Virus record (IMG/VR): IMGVR_UViG_3300028800_000061 | Span: 95,824-159,823 of that record | Length of the DNA stretch: 64,000 bases | Origin: a virus | Reading direction: 5' to 3' (one strand) | Part shown: piece by piece, positions 39,943 through 47,961 of the stretch | Position numbering within the stretch: position 1 is the first letter of the stretch | Layout: every line of letters starts with the position of its first letter | Program-made: the position numbers and the translations under genes | Notes under the pieces: model-generated | Seen by the model: only the letters and a program-made list of their open reading frames with translations | Told to the model about the DNA's origin: nothing | Databases searched by the model: none

Positions 39943-41469
39943 ATGGCATACGCAAGGCAGTACACAGGCGGGCGGTACAACGGGCAGGGCTCGCAGCGCA
40001 GCGCGCCGCAACGGCCGCGGGTGCTCAGCCCGGTACGGCAGATCACCCCAACCGCCGAGCAGCAGGCCATCATCGACGCTTACCGGACCGGTGCCGATCT
40101 GGTGATCAACGCCGGCGCCGGGAGCGGGAAGACCAGCACGCTGCGGTTGCTGGCCAACGCGACCCCCGGCAAGCAGATCCTTTACCTCGCCTACAACGGG
40201 GACACGAAGCGGGCCGCGTACGACACGTTCCCCCGGCAGGTCACCTGCAAGACCACTCACGGGCTGGCCTGGACCCCAATCGGGCCGGCGTTCACCGGCC
40301 GGACCAAAGCCGCCCGGATGAAAAGCACGGAGATCGCCCGGCTGCTCAAACTGCACGGGCCGACCAAGTTCTCCGAGCGCACCCTCGCCCCAGCGCAAAT
40401 CGCATCAATCGTGATGCAGACGATCAAGAAGTTCACGCACACCGCAGACCTGGCGATCAGCGACCGGCACGTGCCCCGCGACGTTAAAGGGCTCGAAAGC
40501 CGCGACGATCTCGACCAGTTGCGGGCGGTGGTCACGCCGATCGCCCGCCGGGCCTGGGCCGGGGATATCACCTCAGAGCACGGCAAGCTGCCGTTCGATC
40601 ACGACTGCTACCTGAAGATGTTCGCCCTGCAGCGGCCGCGGCTCGGGTACGACGTGATCTTGCTGGATGAAGCGCAGGACACCAACCCGTGCGTTGAGGC
40701 CATGATCGAAGATCAGCGGCAGCACGGCACCCAGCTGATCCTCGTCGGCGACCAGTACCAGTCGCTGTACGGGTGGCGCGGTGCAACCAACGCGATGGTC
40801 AACTTCAACGGGCAGCGGTTCATCCTGTCCCAGTCGTTCCGGTTCGGGCCCAAGATTGCCGAGCAGGCCAACATCTGGCTGGGGATCCTCGGCGCCGATC
40901 TACGGCTCACCGGATTCGACAAGATCCCCTCACGGGTTGAGGCGCTCACCCAGCCGTCGGCCATCCTGTGCCGTACCAACGCCGAGGCGCTCTCCCAGGC
41001 GATCCGCGAGCTCGGCGACGGCCGGCGGGTGTGCATGGCCGGCGGCACCAAAGACCTGAAATCAATGGCATACGGTGCGATCGACCTGAAAGAAGGCCGT
41101 CCCGCAGATCACCGTGACCTGTGCGCTTTCAGCACCTGGGGTGAAGTGCAGGATTACGTCGAGGATGATCCGGCCGGGGCCGACCTGAAAGTGTTCGTCA
41201 AGCTGATCGACAGTTACGACCCGTGGGTCATCCTGGACATCCTCAACCAGCTCACCGATAAAGCGGATCACGCCGATGTGGTGATCTGCACCGTGCACAA
41301 ATCCAAGGGCCTTGAGTACCGCACGGTGCTTCTCGCCAGCGATTTCGCTGAACCGCGGGAGGGTGAGCCCATTTCGGAGGAGATGGCGATGGTCATCTAC
41401 GTGGCGGTGACCAGGGCGAAACTTGTCCTCGATCCGGCTGGGGTGGCCTGGGTCAAGAACCACCTGTGA
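39943..41469 (+). CDS. SF1 DNA helicase (UvrD/Rep-like)
   Basis: The 508-aa product has motif I AGAGSGKTS (57-65), motif Ia ILYLAYNGDTKRAA, motif II LDEAQD (241-246), motif III VGDQYQSLYGWRG (268-280), and late motifs VVICTVHKSKGLEY and YVAVTRAK. It is an ATP-dependent 3'-5' DNA helicase. It lacks the long 1B/2B insertions of host UvrD. It has its own promoter-operator and a strong AAGGAGG site. It probably acts in phage DNA replication or recombination. Confidence 0.92.
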   Translation: MAYARQYTGGRYNGQGSQRSAPQRPRVLSPVRQITPTAEQQAIIDAYRTGADLVINAGAGSGKTSTLRLLANATPGKQILYLAYNGDTKRAAYDTFPRQVTCKTTHGLAWTPIGPAFTGRTKAARMKSTEIARLLKLHGPTKFSERTLAPAQIASIVMQTIKKFTHTADLAISDRHVPRDVKGLESRDDLDQLRAVVTPIARRAWAGDITSEHGKLPFDHDCYLKMFALQRPRLGYDVILLDEAQDTNPCVEAMIEDQRQHGTQLILVGDQYQSLYGWRGATNAMVNFNGQRFILSQSFRFGPKIAEQANIWLGILGADLRLTGFDKIPSRVEALTQPSAILCRTNAEALSQAIRELGDGRRVCMAGGTKDLKSMAYGAIDLKEGRPADHRDLCAFSTWGEVQDYVEDDPAGADLKVFVKLIDSYDPWVILDILNQLTDKADHADVVICTVHKSKGLEYRTVLLASDFAEPREGEPISEEMAMVIYVAVTRAKLVLDPAGVAWVKNHL

Positions 41470-41557
41470 CCGCCGGGCCAGGGCCGCGGGCGGCGCCGAG
41501 CTTCCGCCCGCTGGCCCTGGTTCCACGGCAACAGCACATCAACGAAAGGGAACTGTT

Positions 41558-41917
41558 ATGCCACCCAGCACAAGCACCCTGTGGAATGCCACCAGGTACG
41601 TGCTCAACCACGCACGCGACCTGCTCACCGATGACAGCGCGGCTATCTACCACGAGGCGATCAGCGTTGACATGCTCGACGATCTCGCCGGGCTCGCCTG
41701 CAAAGTGTGGCTGACGGACGAGCCGCGGCAGTGGGCACAAGTTCAGGCGATGGTCCGCCGCTACCTGACCCAGGCGTGCGGTTACGAGCCGCTCGACGCG
41801 CTCGACCCTCTGATTGAGCGGGCCGCCGGGGATTTCGATCGCGCGGACCGGCAGTTGCAGGCCCAGCTGCTCAAGTACGCCCTGCTGCGGTGCCGGAACG
41901 CCGAGCGATCCGCGTGA
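41558..41917 (+). CDS. Helical hypothetical protein, 119 aa
   Basis: The ATG at 41558 has GAAAGGGAA upstream. The product (MPPSTSTLWNATRYVLNHAR) is mostly helical (SVDMLDDLAGLACKVWLTDE, RADRQLQAQLLKYALLRCRN). It follows the helicase and is probably in the same transcript. Unknown. Confidence 0.6.
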   Translation: MPPSTSTLWNATRYVLNHARDLLTDDSAAIYHEAISVDMLDDLAGLACKVWLTDEPRQWAQVQAMVRRYLTQACGYEPLDALDPLIERAAGDFDRADRQLQAQLLKYALLRCRNAERSA

Positions 41918-42189
41918 CCAGGATCGAGTTCGGGGAGCCGGAGCAGACCACCATCCGCGATCTGACCATAGGTGACTTCGTGGTGGTGATCCCCACCCAG
42001 GAACGGTTGCGCGGGGTGCGGGTCAACAGCGCGGTCCAAACCATCACCGGGCGTGCCCGCGGCTGGCGGCTCGGCCAGGGCGCCAGCAGGCGGGTTGTGC
42101 CATCGCGGGTGCTCACATTCGTGAGCGCCGGCGAGGTGGACCGGCCTTCGCATTTCACGGTCACAGTGCGCAGGCCGATAGCACCGTAA
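41914..42189 (+). CDS. Hypothetical protein, 91 aa
   Basis: GTG 41914 overlaps the previous stop (GTGA). The product (VTRIEFGEPEQTTIRDLTIG) has a beta-barrel pattern (DFVVVIPTQERLRGVRVNSA, FTVTVRRPI). Unknown. Confidence 0.6.
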   Translation: MTRIEFGEPEQTTIRDLTIGDFVVVIPTQERLRGVRVNSAVQTITGRARGWRLGQGASRRVVPSRVLTFVSAGEVDRPSHFTVTVRRPIAP

Positions 42190-42204
42190 TCGCACCCAAA
42201 CGTA

Positions 42205-42253
42205 TTGCCGTTGGCGTATTGCGGCTGCTAGTTTGTCCATGTTACATTGACAA
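42205..42253 (+). promoter_or_regulatory. Promoter with operator dyad
   Basis: TTGCCG (-35, 42205-42210), TAGTTT (-10, 42229-42234), operator TTGTCC-N9-TGACAA (42233-42253). Confidence 0.7.
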
Positions 42254-42272
42254 TATTAAGGGGTTGATGGCA

Positions 42273-42638
42273 ATGCCTGACACAGCGACCGTCCCAGGCG
42301 ATGGAACGCTCGCCCTGTACACGTGGCTCCTGGAGCACGACCGCGAAAGCAGCCATGCCGAGGCAGCCCGCATCCGCGACGAGGAGATCGGGCAGGCGCG
42401 TGATCTCGAAACCGGAGCGCTGCAGCGGGCGTTCGACGACTACATGGCTGACATCCGGGCCGCCCGCAAGGACGCCGACCGGCGCCGCGCCGGCGCCAAC
42501 CGCGCCTACGTCGCCTCGGCTGAGGCGCTCAACCTCTGGTACGACGTGCGGTTCACCGGCACACCGGAGGAAGTCCGGGCTGCGTTCGCCGCTTTCGTCC
42601 GCGCGCACCGCAACACCGGAGAGGACCTGGCGGCATGA
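42273..42638 (+). CDS. Helical hypothetical protein, 121 aa
   Basis: The ATG at 42273 lies 9 nt after AAGGGG; ATG 42267 is possible but close to it. The product (MPDTATVPGDGTLALYTWLL) is helical and charged (SHAEAARIRDEEIGQARDLE, DDYMADIRAARKDADRRRAG), perhaps a coiled coil. Unknown. Confidence 0.6.
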   Translation: MPDTATVPGDGTLALYTWLLEHDRESSHAEAARIRDEEIGQARDLETGALQRAFDDYMADIRAARKDADRRRAGANRAYVASAEALNLWYDVRFTGTPEEVRAAFAAFVRAHRNTGEDLAA

Positions 42639-42952
42639 CCGATTTCGCGCTCAAAGTCCTCGACAGCGACGGCGGCGAGATGACCGGCTCCGCGGCCGTG
42701 GAAGCGCTTAGGGCTGGCCGGGCAGTGCGGATTGTCCCGGTGTACGCAGCCCGCCCGAGCCGGGCAGTGGACGGGGTGGATGTTGAGGTCCTGCCGTGGC
42801 GGCGGCGGCCGGGTAACCAGTTCGACCCGCCCGGGCTCGCCTGGGCGGGCAACCGCCGGCCGACAGATGACGAAGTGGAGATGTTCCTCCAGGCGGTTCG
42901 CGCTGGGGCGCTACTCATCCGCCTGGCCATCGAGAAAGGACACGGATCATGA
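42635..42952 (+). CDS. Hypothetical protein, 105 aa
   Basis: Coupled by ATGA. The product (MTDFALKVLDSDGGEMTGSA) has a beta/alpha layout and WAGNRRPTDDEVEMFLQAVR. Unknown. Confidence 0.6.
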   Translation: MTDFALKVLDSDGGEMTGSAAVEALRAGRAVRIVPVYAARPSRAVDGVDVEVLPWRRRPGNQFDPPGLAWAGNRRPTDDEVEMFLQAVRAGALLIRLAIEKGHGS

Positions 42953-43233
42953 ACGCCGTAGCCGCCCGGGACCGGGTGTACGTGCCGATCGGTGAGCCGG
43001 TGCGGGTGATCCTGCCGGCATCCGAGGTGTGCATGCACATGCGGGTGACCGGCAAGGTCATGCAGGTGGCGCTGGTCAAGGACCGGCCGGGTGCGCCAGC
43101 GTACACGGTGAGCGCGCAGATCCTCCGTGAGGACGGCGGCAGGTTCGGTGCGCCGGTCCTGCCGGGTGAGGCCGGGTTCTACCAGGACGGGAGCATCTGG
43201 TACTGCTACCCGGCTGTGGGAGCCCGGCCATGA
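42949..43233 (+). CDS. Hypothetical protein, 94 aa
   Basis: Coupled by ATGA. The beta-rich product (DRVYVPIGEPVRVILPASEV, GKVMQVALVKDRPGAPAYTV) resembles small barrel proteins. Unknown. Confidence 0.6.
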   Translation: MNAVAARDRVYVPIGEPVRVILPASEVCMHMRVTGKVMQVALVKDRPGAPAYTVSAQILREDGGRFGAPVLPGEAGFYQDGSIWYCYPAVGARP

Positions 43234-43349
43234 GCCTCATTCACAGTGCGCAGTTCTGGTGGGGCTGCCTGTCCGGCGGCGGCGGGGTGGCCGCCGTCGT
43301 GATCTTCACCAAGCTGGCCAGGGATCTGCGGGGCAGGCGGTACGGGTGA
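43230..43349 (+). CDS. Membrane peptide, 39 aa
   Basis: Coupled on both sides (ATGA start; GTGA into the next gene). The product (MSLIHSAQFWWGCLSGGGGV then AAVVIFTKLARDLRGRRYG) has one membrane helix and a basic tail. Unknown. Confidence 0.6.
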   Translation: MSLIHSAQFWWGCLSGGGGVAAVVIFTKLARDLRGRRYG

Positions 43350-43585
43350 GCGCCGCCACCGGTCAGCGGGCTGCAGCGCAGCGGACCTGGCGGAAGCACT
43401 CTGCATCTCTCACCAGGGCGATTAACAGCGGCGACCCGGACCGGATCGTCACCGCGTGCCGGGCAGCGATCCGGGCTTGGGATCAGCCTGGTTGCGGGTG
43501 GCCGGATAACTGGTCGAAGTGGCAGCGGGCTCTCGACGACTCAAGGCCGTGGAACAAGCAGATCGCCCTGGAGGATCTGCGCTGA
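43346..43585 (+). CDS. Hypothetical protein, 79 aa
   Basis: GTG 43346 overlaps the previous stop. The product (VSAATGQRAAAQRTWRKHSA) is helical with several Trp (IRAWDQPGCGWPDNWSKWQR). Last of a five-gene coupled chain. Unknown. Confidence 0.6.
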   Translation: MSAATGQRAAAQRTWRKHSASLTRAINSGDPDRIVTACRAAIRAWDQPGCGWPDNWSKWQRALDDSRPWNKQIALEDLR

Positions 43586-43670
43586 GCATTGACCGGGTCA
43601 CTCGCCGGATGTGCGGCCGGTAATGGCGAGTGGTCCCGGTGAAAGCTCAACCCGAACAGGAGGAGACACC

Positions 43671-44255
43671 ATGTTGCACCAGATCAAACTGATCCAGCTC
43701 AGTGCGGGGCACCGGATCGGTGGCACGCTCACGGATGCGCAGTCGCGGGAGTTGTTCCGGGTGCGCGGCCGCGGCGTGCACAACCCGGAGTTCTGGCACC
43801 GGATCATCCGGATGGGCAGCGACCTGCAGCTGATGGCGCAGCCCGGCGTGATCAGCAACGGCCGGATGGCCAGCGATCAGCAATTCGTCGCCGCGCCGGT
43901 GCACATCGGCTCGTACATGCTGGTCGACGGCACCGGGTACAAAATCACGGCCCGGACGCTTGCCGATCCTGAGCTTGTACCGGTCGATGGACTGGTCGTC
44001 GAGGCGCTGCTCATCGACGGCACGTGGTCAGTTCACAACGCCGGGTGCGCGGACGTGGCCCGCAAGGCCCCGTTCTCGGCGCACGGGCAGAGCCTGATCA
44101 CCGCCGGGCCCGATCAGCAGAGTGTCGGTGAGTGGCTGAACTCCGACTTCATCGCCGAGGGCGCCATCACTCCGGCGCACGCGCTAGATGATGTGTCGTT
44201 CGCGCCGTGCCTGGCCGGGCTGCCGATGAACGCGGGCCGGGCCGGCAATGGATGA
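43671..44255 (+). CDS. Hypothetical protein, 194 aa
   Basis: The ATG at 43671 has AGGAGGAGACACC upstream. The product (MLHQIKLIQLSAGHRIGGTL) has a mixed alpha/beta layout (DLQLMAQPGVISNGRMASDQ, VEALLIDGTWSVHNAGCADV). No family recognised. Confidence 0.6.
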   Translation: MLHQIKLIQLSAGHRIGGTLTDAQSRELFRVRGRGVHNPEFWHRIIRMGSDLQLMAQPGVISNGRMASDQQFVAAPVHIGSYMLVDGTGYKITARTLADPELVPVDGLVVEALLIDGTWSVHNAGCADVARKAPFSAHGQSLITAGPDQQSVGEWLNSDFIAEGAITPAHALDDVSFAPCLAGLPMNAGRAGNG

Positions 44256-44511
44256 CGAACTGGAAGTGCTGGCGGACCGGGCCGAGCTGGTGCTCGAGTC
44301 GGGCGGCCGTTGGTCACCGCGGCGGCTGGCCGCGGTGTGCGGGGCCCATCCAGCGGATGTTCAAGCTGCGTTGCTGCATGCTGCCGGAACTGGCAGCCAC
44401 AGCGCGCTGCAAACCACGCCGCAGGGTTTGCGGTGTGCGCACGTAACACTGCGCGCTGCGCACCGCAACGGTGGAGGCGCGCAGCGTAGCGCCGAGCGTG
44501 CCGCCCTATGA
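44248..44511 (+). CDS. HTH-like small protein, 87 aa
   Basis: The product (MDDELEVLADRAELVLESGG) has a winged-helix-like start (RWSPRRLAAVCGAHPADVQA). Its last 35 codons lie in GC-rich island 2, whose repeat words shape the tail (HRNGGGAQRSAERAAL). The overlap start is TTG/ATG-coupled with the previous gene. Possible DNA-binding role. Confidence 0.5.
   Translation: MDDELEVLADRAELVLESGGRWSPRRLAAVCGAHPADVQAALLHAAGTGSHSALQTTPQGLRCAHVTLRAAHRNGGGAQRSAERAAL
44390..44510. repeat. GCAGCGC-rich island 2
   Basis: Contains GTGCGCACGTAACA (shared with island 3 as GTGCGCACGTAGCA), CGCGCTGC, GCGCAGCG. It overlaps the 3' part of the HTH-like gene. Confidence 0.45.
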
Positions 44512-44864
44512 CCGGGGAGATCGGGGTTGTTTACCTGATCTGCTTCCGCCGGCGGTACAAGCACGCCGGGCATTACATCGGGTGGACCAACAGCCTTCTG
44601 CGGCGTCTCCGGACACACGCGCGAGGTAACCCGTGCGGTAAGGCGGCCCGGTTGATGGTTGTCATTCATGAGGCCGGGATCGAATGGGATCTTGTGTGCG
44701 CGTGGGAGGGCACACGTGATGATGAGCGACGGCTGAAGAACCGGCATGGGGCGAACAAGTTCTGCCCGCGGTGCAACACCAATCCGCAGCGGGTCAGCCT
44801 ACCCCGCGTAGATGAGAGGGAGATTGAGCGTGCGCAGACAGCGCTTGCCAAAGCAGCAGCCTGA
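44508..44864 (+). CDS. GIY-YIG family nuclease-like protein
   Basis: The 118-aa product has a compact GIY-YIG domain: VVYLICFRRRYKHAGHYIGW, then NSLLRRLRTHARG with the usual Arg, and an EWDLVCAWEG strand with a candidate Glu. The tail has CPRCNTNP. GIY-YIG domains make single-strand cuts in DNA; free-standing phage copies are homing enzymes or repair-type nucleases. Confidence 0.75.
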   Translation: MTGEIGVVYLICFRRRYKHAGHYIGWTNSLLRRLRTHARGNPCGKAARLMVVIHEAGIEWDLVCAWEGTRDDERRLKNRHGANKFCPRCNTNPQRVSLPRVDEREIERAQTALAKAAA

Positions 44865-45129
44865 CATCATCCGGCGACTGTCGGAGGCCTATCACGTCCC
44901 GGAGACAGTGGCCGCCTATGAGCCGTGGTCGAACGGGTGGGCGATCGGTTTCAAAGTCACTCACCCCGATGGGCGGGTGGAGTTCGTTTACCTGAACCCG
45001 TCCACCCTTGAGGATCCAGAGCACGAGACTCCGAACGTGTTCCTGTACCACGGCACGACTGGCGATCCGTCTGATGACGGGACTGTCTGCTACGTCGACC
45101 TGTTCAGGGGGGATGGCCGGGATGGCTGA
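44830..45129 (+). CDS. Hypothetical protein, 99 aa
   Basis: GTG 44830 lies inside the end of the previous gene (35-nt overlap). The product (VRRQRLPKQQPDIIRRLSEA) continues with WAIGFKVTHPDGRVEFVYLN. Unknown. Confidence 0.5.
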   Translation: MRRQRLPKQQPDIIRRLSEAYHVPETVAAYEPWSNGWAIGFKVTHPDGRVEFVYLNPSTLEDPEHETPNVFLYHGTTGDPSDDGTVCYVDLFRGDGRDG

Positions 45130-45415
45130 GGTTCTGAGTGCAACCCAGGCGAACGCGATCCGGTACGCGGCGGAGGCTACCGGAGCTGATCCAGCTGAGG
45201 TTCTGATCAGTTACTCCGGCCGCGGCATGTTCGGTGAACAGTGCCTTGGGCTCAAAGTCAGCTTCTTCTTGCAAACGTGCGTTTTCTTCAACACCCTGGC
45301 GGATGCCGATAAAGCACTGTCCTCAGCTCTGTACGACGATCACCGATCAGAATCACTGGGGATGGGGACCATTGTGTACTTCCCCCGGTACCAGTTGCCC
45401 GATCTGGAGGGCTGA
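45122..45415 (+). CDS. Hypothetical protein, 97 aa
   Basis: The ATG at 45122 has AGGGGGGAT upstream. The product (MAEVLSATQANAIRYAAEAT) resembles small alpha/beta orphans (KVSFFLQTCVFFNTLADADK). Unknown. Confidence 0.6.
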   Translation: MAEVLSATQANAIRYAAEATGADPAEVLISYSGRGMFGEQCLGLKVSFFLQTCVFFNTLADADKALSSALYDDHRSESLGMGTIVYFPRYQLPDLEG

Positions 45416-45418
45416 ACG

Positions 45419-45607
45419 GTGGATAGCCCGATCATCAATGCGGACGAGATCCCCGACGATCTCGCACCGGGCACGTACTGCTGCCGTGTCGACGACAGCA
45501 CGACCTGGGCTGGGTTCCGGTACCGGTTTGTCGTCCCGCCTCGTGTCCATGTCCCAGGTGACTGCCTAGTACAGATCGTCAAGGCTGCCCCAGGTACGGA
45601 GGGCTGA
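45419..45607 (+). CDS. Small hypothetical protein, 62 aa
   Basis: GTG-started product (MDSPIINADEIPDDLAPGTY) with a CCRVDDSTTWAGFRYRFVVP strand region. Unknown. Confidence 0.55.
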   Translation: MDSPIINADEIPDDLAPGTYCCRVDDSTTWAGFRYRFVVPPRVHVPGDCLVQIVKAAPGTEG

Positions 45608-45610
45608 CCC

Positions 45611-45856
45611 GTGCCGTTCACGGTGATCGGCTTGCCCGGTGGGATGGTGCGCGTGGAGAACGCGGCCACCGGGCGTGTTGCCGCGAAGTGCACGACCCCG
45701 GCTCGGGCGCGGGCGCAGCTCCGCGTGCTGCACGCTGTTGATCAGCGGGCCGGGCACGGGTTGTGCTCGTGCCCGTGCTTGTGCTGGCAAGGCGGCGATG
45801 GTGACGGCGGATGGTGCCTGGATTGCCGGGGTGGGCGGCACAGTGGATCCAGGTAA
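45611..45856 (+). CDS. Small Cys-rich protein, 81 aa
   Basis: GTG-started product (MPFTVIGLPGGMVRVENAAT) with CSCPCLCW and CLDCRGGR clusters, a likely zinc site. Unknown. Confidence 0.55.
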   Translation: MPFTVIGLPGGMVRVENAATGRVAAKCTTPARARAQLRVLHAVDQRAGHGLCSCPCLCWQGGDGDGGWCLDCRGGRHSGSR

Positions 45857-45932
45857 CACGCCTGAGCCGGCTCTGCGTAAATGGGAGATGGCCTGGTGAT
45901 CGCGGGCCGGGCGCGCACGGTGGCGACGTCGG

Positions 45933-47012
45933 ATGCTCGGGTGTGCGCGGGCGGATCCGGGCTGGTACTACCTGGCCAGGTGCGCGCTGCCTGAGGATGG
46001 CGGCCCGGGCGGGTGGTATCTGCGCGATGCGGAAGATGCCGGCCGCCTGGATTTCATGGGTGCGCTGAAACCGGTGGCGTTCCGTGCGGCGAACATGGAG
46101 ATATACCACCGTCAGGATGAGGTGGACGGCCGGGCGGCTTACTTCTCGATCGCGATGGAGATGGTGACTGGTTTCAGCGACCGGGATGCCATTGATGCCG
46201 CGCCGTGGTGGCATGCCGCTGATGTGATGCCGCGGCGGTTTCTCATGGGCCCGGTTCGTGATGCGCGGCGGTGGGCGGTGTCGCAGCAGATGCAGTGGCC
46301 GCCGGAGTGCGTGACTGGCGGGATTATGCGGGCCGAATGTTATTGGAAACGTGTTGACACTGTTCCGCCGCGGCTGCTAGTTTGTCCATGTAATAAGGAC
46401 CGGCTGTGCGGCCGGGCCATCGACACGAAGGAGACACCAGTGGAAACCACCACCGCGCCGGACCCCGCCGGCACCGAGACCACGCAGACCGGGAGCGAGG
46501 CGAGCGAGGCGAGCGAGGCGCAGCCGGCCCGCGTGTTCAACAACGGGCTCACCCCCGGGCACGACAAGACCGGCGCACCCTTGCAGGCCGGTTACGTGGG
46601 CCACTGCCAGGCGTGCGGGTTCCCGTTCTCCAAGCAGCAGAAGCGGCCGATCTGCCAATCCACGGTGGCCTGCAAGAAGCGGCTGGGCGACGGCACCTAC
46701 ACCGGCGGCGCTTCCTCCCCGGAGAGCACCCCGCCCGCGCCGGCGGGTGAGAGCCCGCAGCCGGAGAGCACCCCACCGGGCGGTGCCAGTGCCATCCCCG
46801 GGCCCGCCCCGGTGCCCGGTCCCAGGCCGGCGGGACGGAACCGGCGTGAGCCGGTGCCCACCCCGCGGCCCCCGGCCGGACGCAAGGGCAGCAGGCTCGC
46901 CCGGGCGGCGGAACTCGCCGAGCGGGACCACGCCGCTATCACCACCGGCGAGGACGCCGAGGCCGCGCAGTTGCGGCAGGAAGCCGAGCAGGCGCAGGCC
47001 GACGCCGCCTGA
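45933..47012 (+). CDS. Long frame that reads through a promoter into the next gene, 359 aa
   Basis: The frame starts MLGCARADPGWYYLARCALP and codes a plausible protein to about 46320 (MEIYHRQDEVDGRAAYFSIA, PWWHAADVMPRRFLMGP). It then passes without a stop through the promoter-operator at 46354-46402 and into the gene starting at 46440. Two products are possible: a 359-aa fusion from the upstream transcript and a 190-aa form from the internal promoter. Alternatively, the first gene has lost its stop. Confidence 0.45.
   Translation: MLGCARADPGWYYLARCALPEDGGPGGWYLRDAEDAGRLDFMGALKPVAFRAANMEIYHRQDEVDGRAAYFSIAMEMVTGFSDRDAIDAAPWWHAADVMPRRFLMGPVRDARRWAVSQQMQWPPECVTGGIMRAECYWKRVDTVPPRLLVCPCNKDRLCGRAIDTKETPVETTTAPDPAGTETTQTGSEASEASEAQPARVFNNGLTPGHDKTGAPLQAGYVGHCQACGFPFSKQQKRPICQSTVACKKRLGDGTYTGGASSPESTPPAPAGESPQPESTPPGGASAIPGPAPVPGPRPAGRNRREPVPTPRPPAGRKGSRLARAAELAERDHAAITTGEDAEAAQLRQEAEQAQADAA
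46354..46402 (+). promoter_or_regulatory. Promoter with diverged operator
   Basis: TTGACA (46354-46359), 18-nt spacer, TAGTTT (46378-46383), operator TTGTCC-N9-GGACCG (46382-46402). Confidence 0.7.
46440..47012 (+). CDS. Zinc-site protein with disordered tail, paralogue of the 25.1-kb gene
   Basis: GTG 46440 has GAAGGAGACACC upstream. The 190-aa product has a Thr/Glu/Ala-rich start and the module HCQACGFPFSKQQKRPICQS..ACKKR. That module matches the Cys module of the gene at 25120-25734. A long Pro/Ala/Gly/Arg-rich tail follows (PRPAGRNRREPVPTPRPPAG), then an acidic helix. The conserved module with variable tails suggests a nucleic-acid or protein-binding role. Confidence 0.65.
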   Translation: METTTAPDPAGTETTQTGSEASEASEAQPARVFNNGLTPGHDKTGAPLQAGYVGHCQACGFPFSKQQKRPICQSTVACKKRLGDGTYTGGASSPESTPPAPAGESPQPESTPPGGASAIPGPAPVPGPRPAGRNRREPVPTPRPPAGRKGSRLARAAELAERDHAAITTGEDAEAAQLRQEAEQAQADAA

Positions 47013-47032
47013 CCGGCCGGGAGGCCCAGACA

Positions 47033-47068
47033 GGGTGCACATGCCGCCCCGCCGTGGCATGTGCACCC
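47033..47068 (+). terminator. Terminator hairpin
   Basis: A perfect 13-bp stem (GGGTGCACATGCC / GGCATGTGCACCC) follows the stop at 47012. Confidence 0.75.
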
Positions 47069-47133
47069 ATCCGGGTAACAGCCCGGCCGGGACATGTGCG
47101 ACACCCGGATCCTCATCAAGGAGGCACCAGATC

Positions 47134-47877
47134 ATGACCGTCACCACTGACAACCCGCTGCTCGGCAGGGTCCGCAAGCTGCTGGCCAAAGCGGAAGCCG
47201 TGGGCGTCACGCCACCGGAAGCGCAAGCGCTGACCGCGAAAGCCGCTGAGCTGATGGCCAAGTACGGAATCGACCGGGCGCTGCTCGCCGCCGACCGGCC
47301 GGACACCGACCGGCCCGCCGACCGGATCATCGACGTCGACAACCCGTGGGCGCGGATCCAAGCTCACCTGCTGTGCGGTCTCGCCGCGGCGATGCGCTGC
47401 CAGTGCGTTGTCCTGCCCACCAGCACGCCGGGCTCCCGGATTCACATGTTCGGCTTCGCTTCCGACATCGAGCGGGCTGACATCCTGTACACCTCAGTGC
47501 TGGTGCAGATGTGGATGGCCCTGGCCGTGGCGGAAGTGCCCGAGTGGTCGCGCAGCCCGCGGGCGTGGCGGCGCAGCTTCCTGCTCGGATTCGCCACTGC
47601 CGTGGTTTCCCGTGTGCGAGCTGCCGAGAAGGAAGCCGCTGACGAGGCCACTGCGCCCGCGGCCGCCACCAGCTCGAAGGCGACGATCGTGCTGGCCGAC
47701 CGGCGGCAGGTCATCCGCCGCAACATTGAGCAGGCCTATCCGCTGACGCGCAAGACCCGCCTGACCTACAGCGGCAACGGCTACGGCGCCGGCTACACGG
47801 AGGGGCAGAAGGCGGACATCGGCGGCGGCGCGGCGCCGGTCCGCGGCGGCCGGGCCGGGCAGGGGGCGATCGGCTGA
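47134..47877 (+). CDS. DUF2786-domain protein
   Basis: The 247-aa product (ATG 47134, AAGGAGG site) starts LLGRVRKLLAKAEAVGVTPP EAQALTAKAAELMAKYGID in two adjoining segments, the DUF2786 signature. It continues with PWARIQAHLLCGLAAAMRCQ, a zinc-less peptidase-like or binding domain, and ends in a Gly-rich tail. DUF2786 proteins are common in actinophages; the biochemical role is not established. Confidence 0.8.
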   Translation: MTVTTDNPLLGRVRKLLAKAEAVGVTPPEAQALTAKAAELMAKYGIDRALLAADRPDTDRPADRIIDVDNPWARIQAHLLCGLAAAMRCQCVVLPTSTPGSRIHMFGFASDIERADILYTSVLVQMWMALAVAEVPEWSRSPRAWRRSFLLGFATAVVSRVRAAEKEAADEATAPAAATSSKATIVLADRRQVIRRNIEQAYPLTRKTRLTYSGNGYGAGYTEGQKADIGGGAAPVRGGRAGQGAIG

Positions 47878-47961
47878 ACCATGCGGCACGGGTGACCCTC
47901 GCCGGGCGGGCCGGCATCGGACTTCGAGGTCCGGGAGGGTGCGGAAGGAAAGGAGTTCGCT

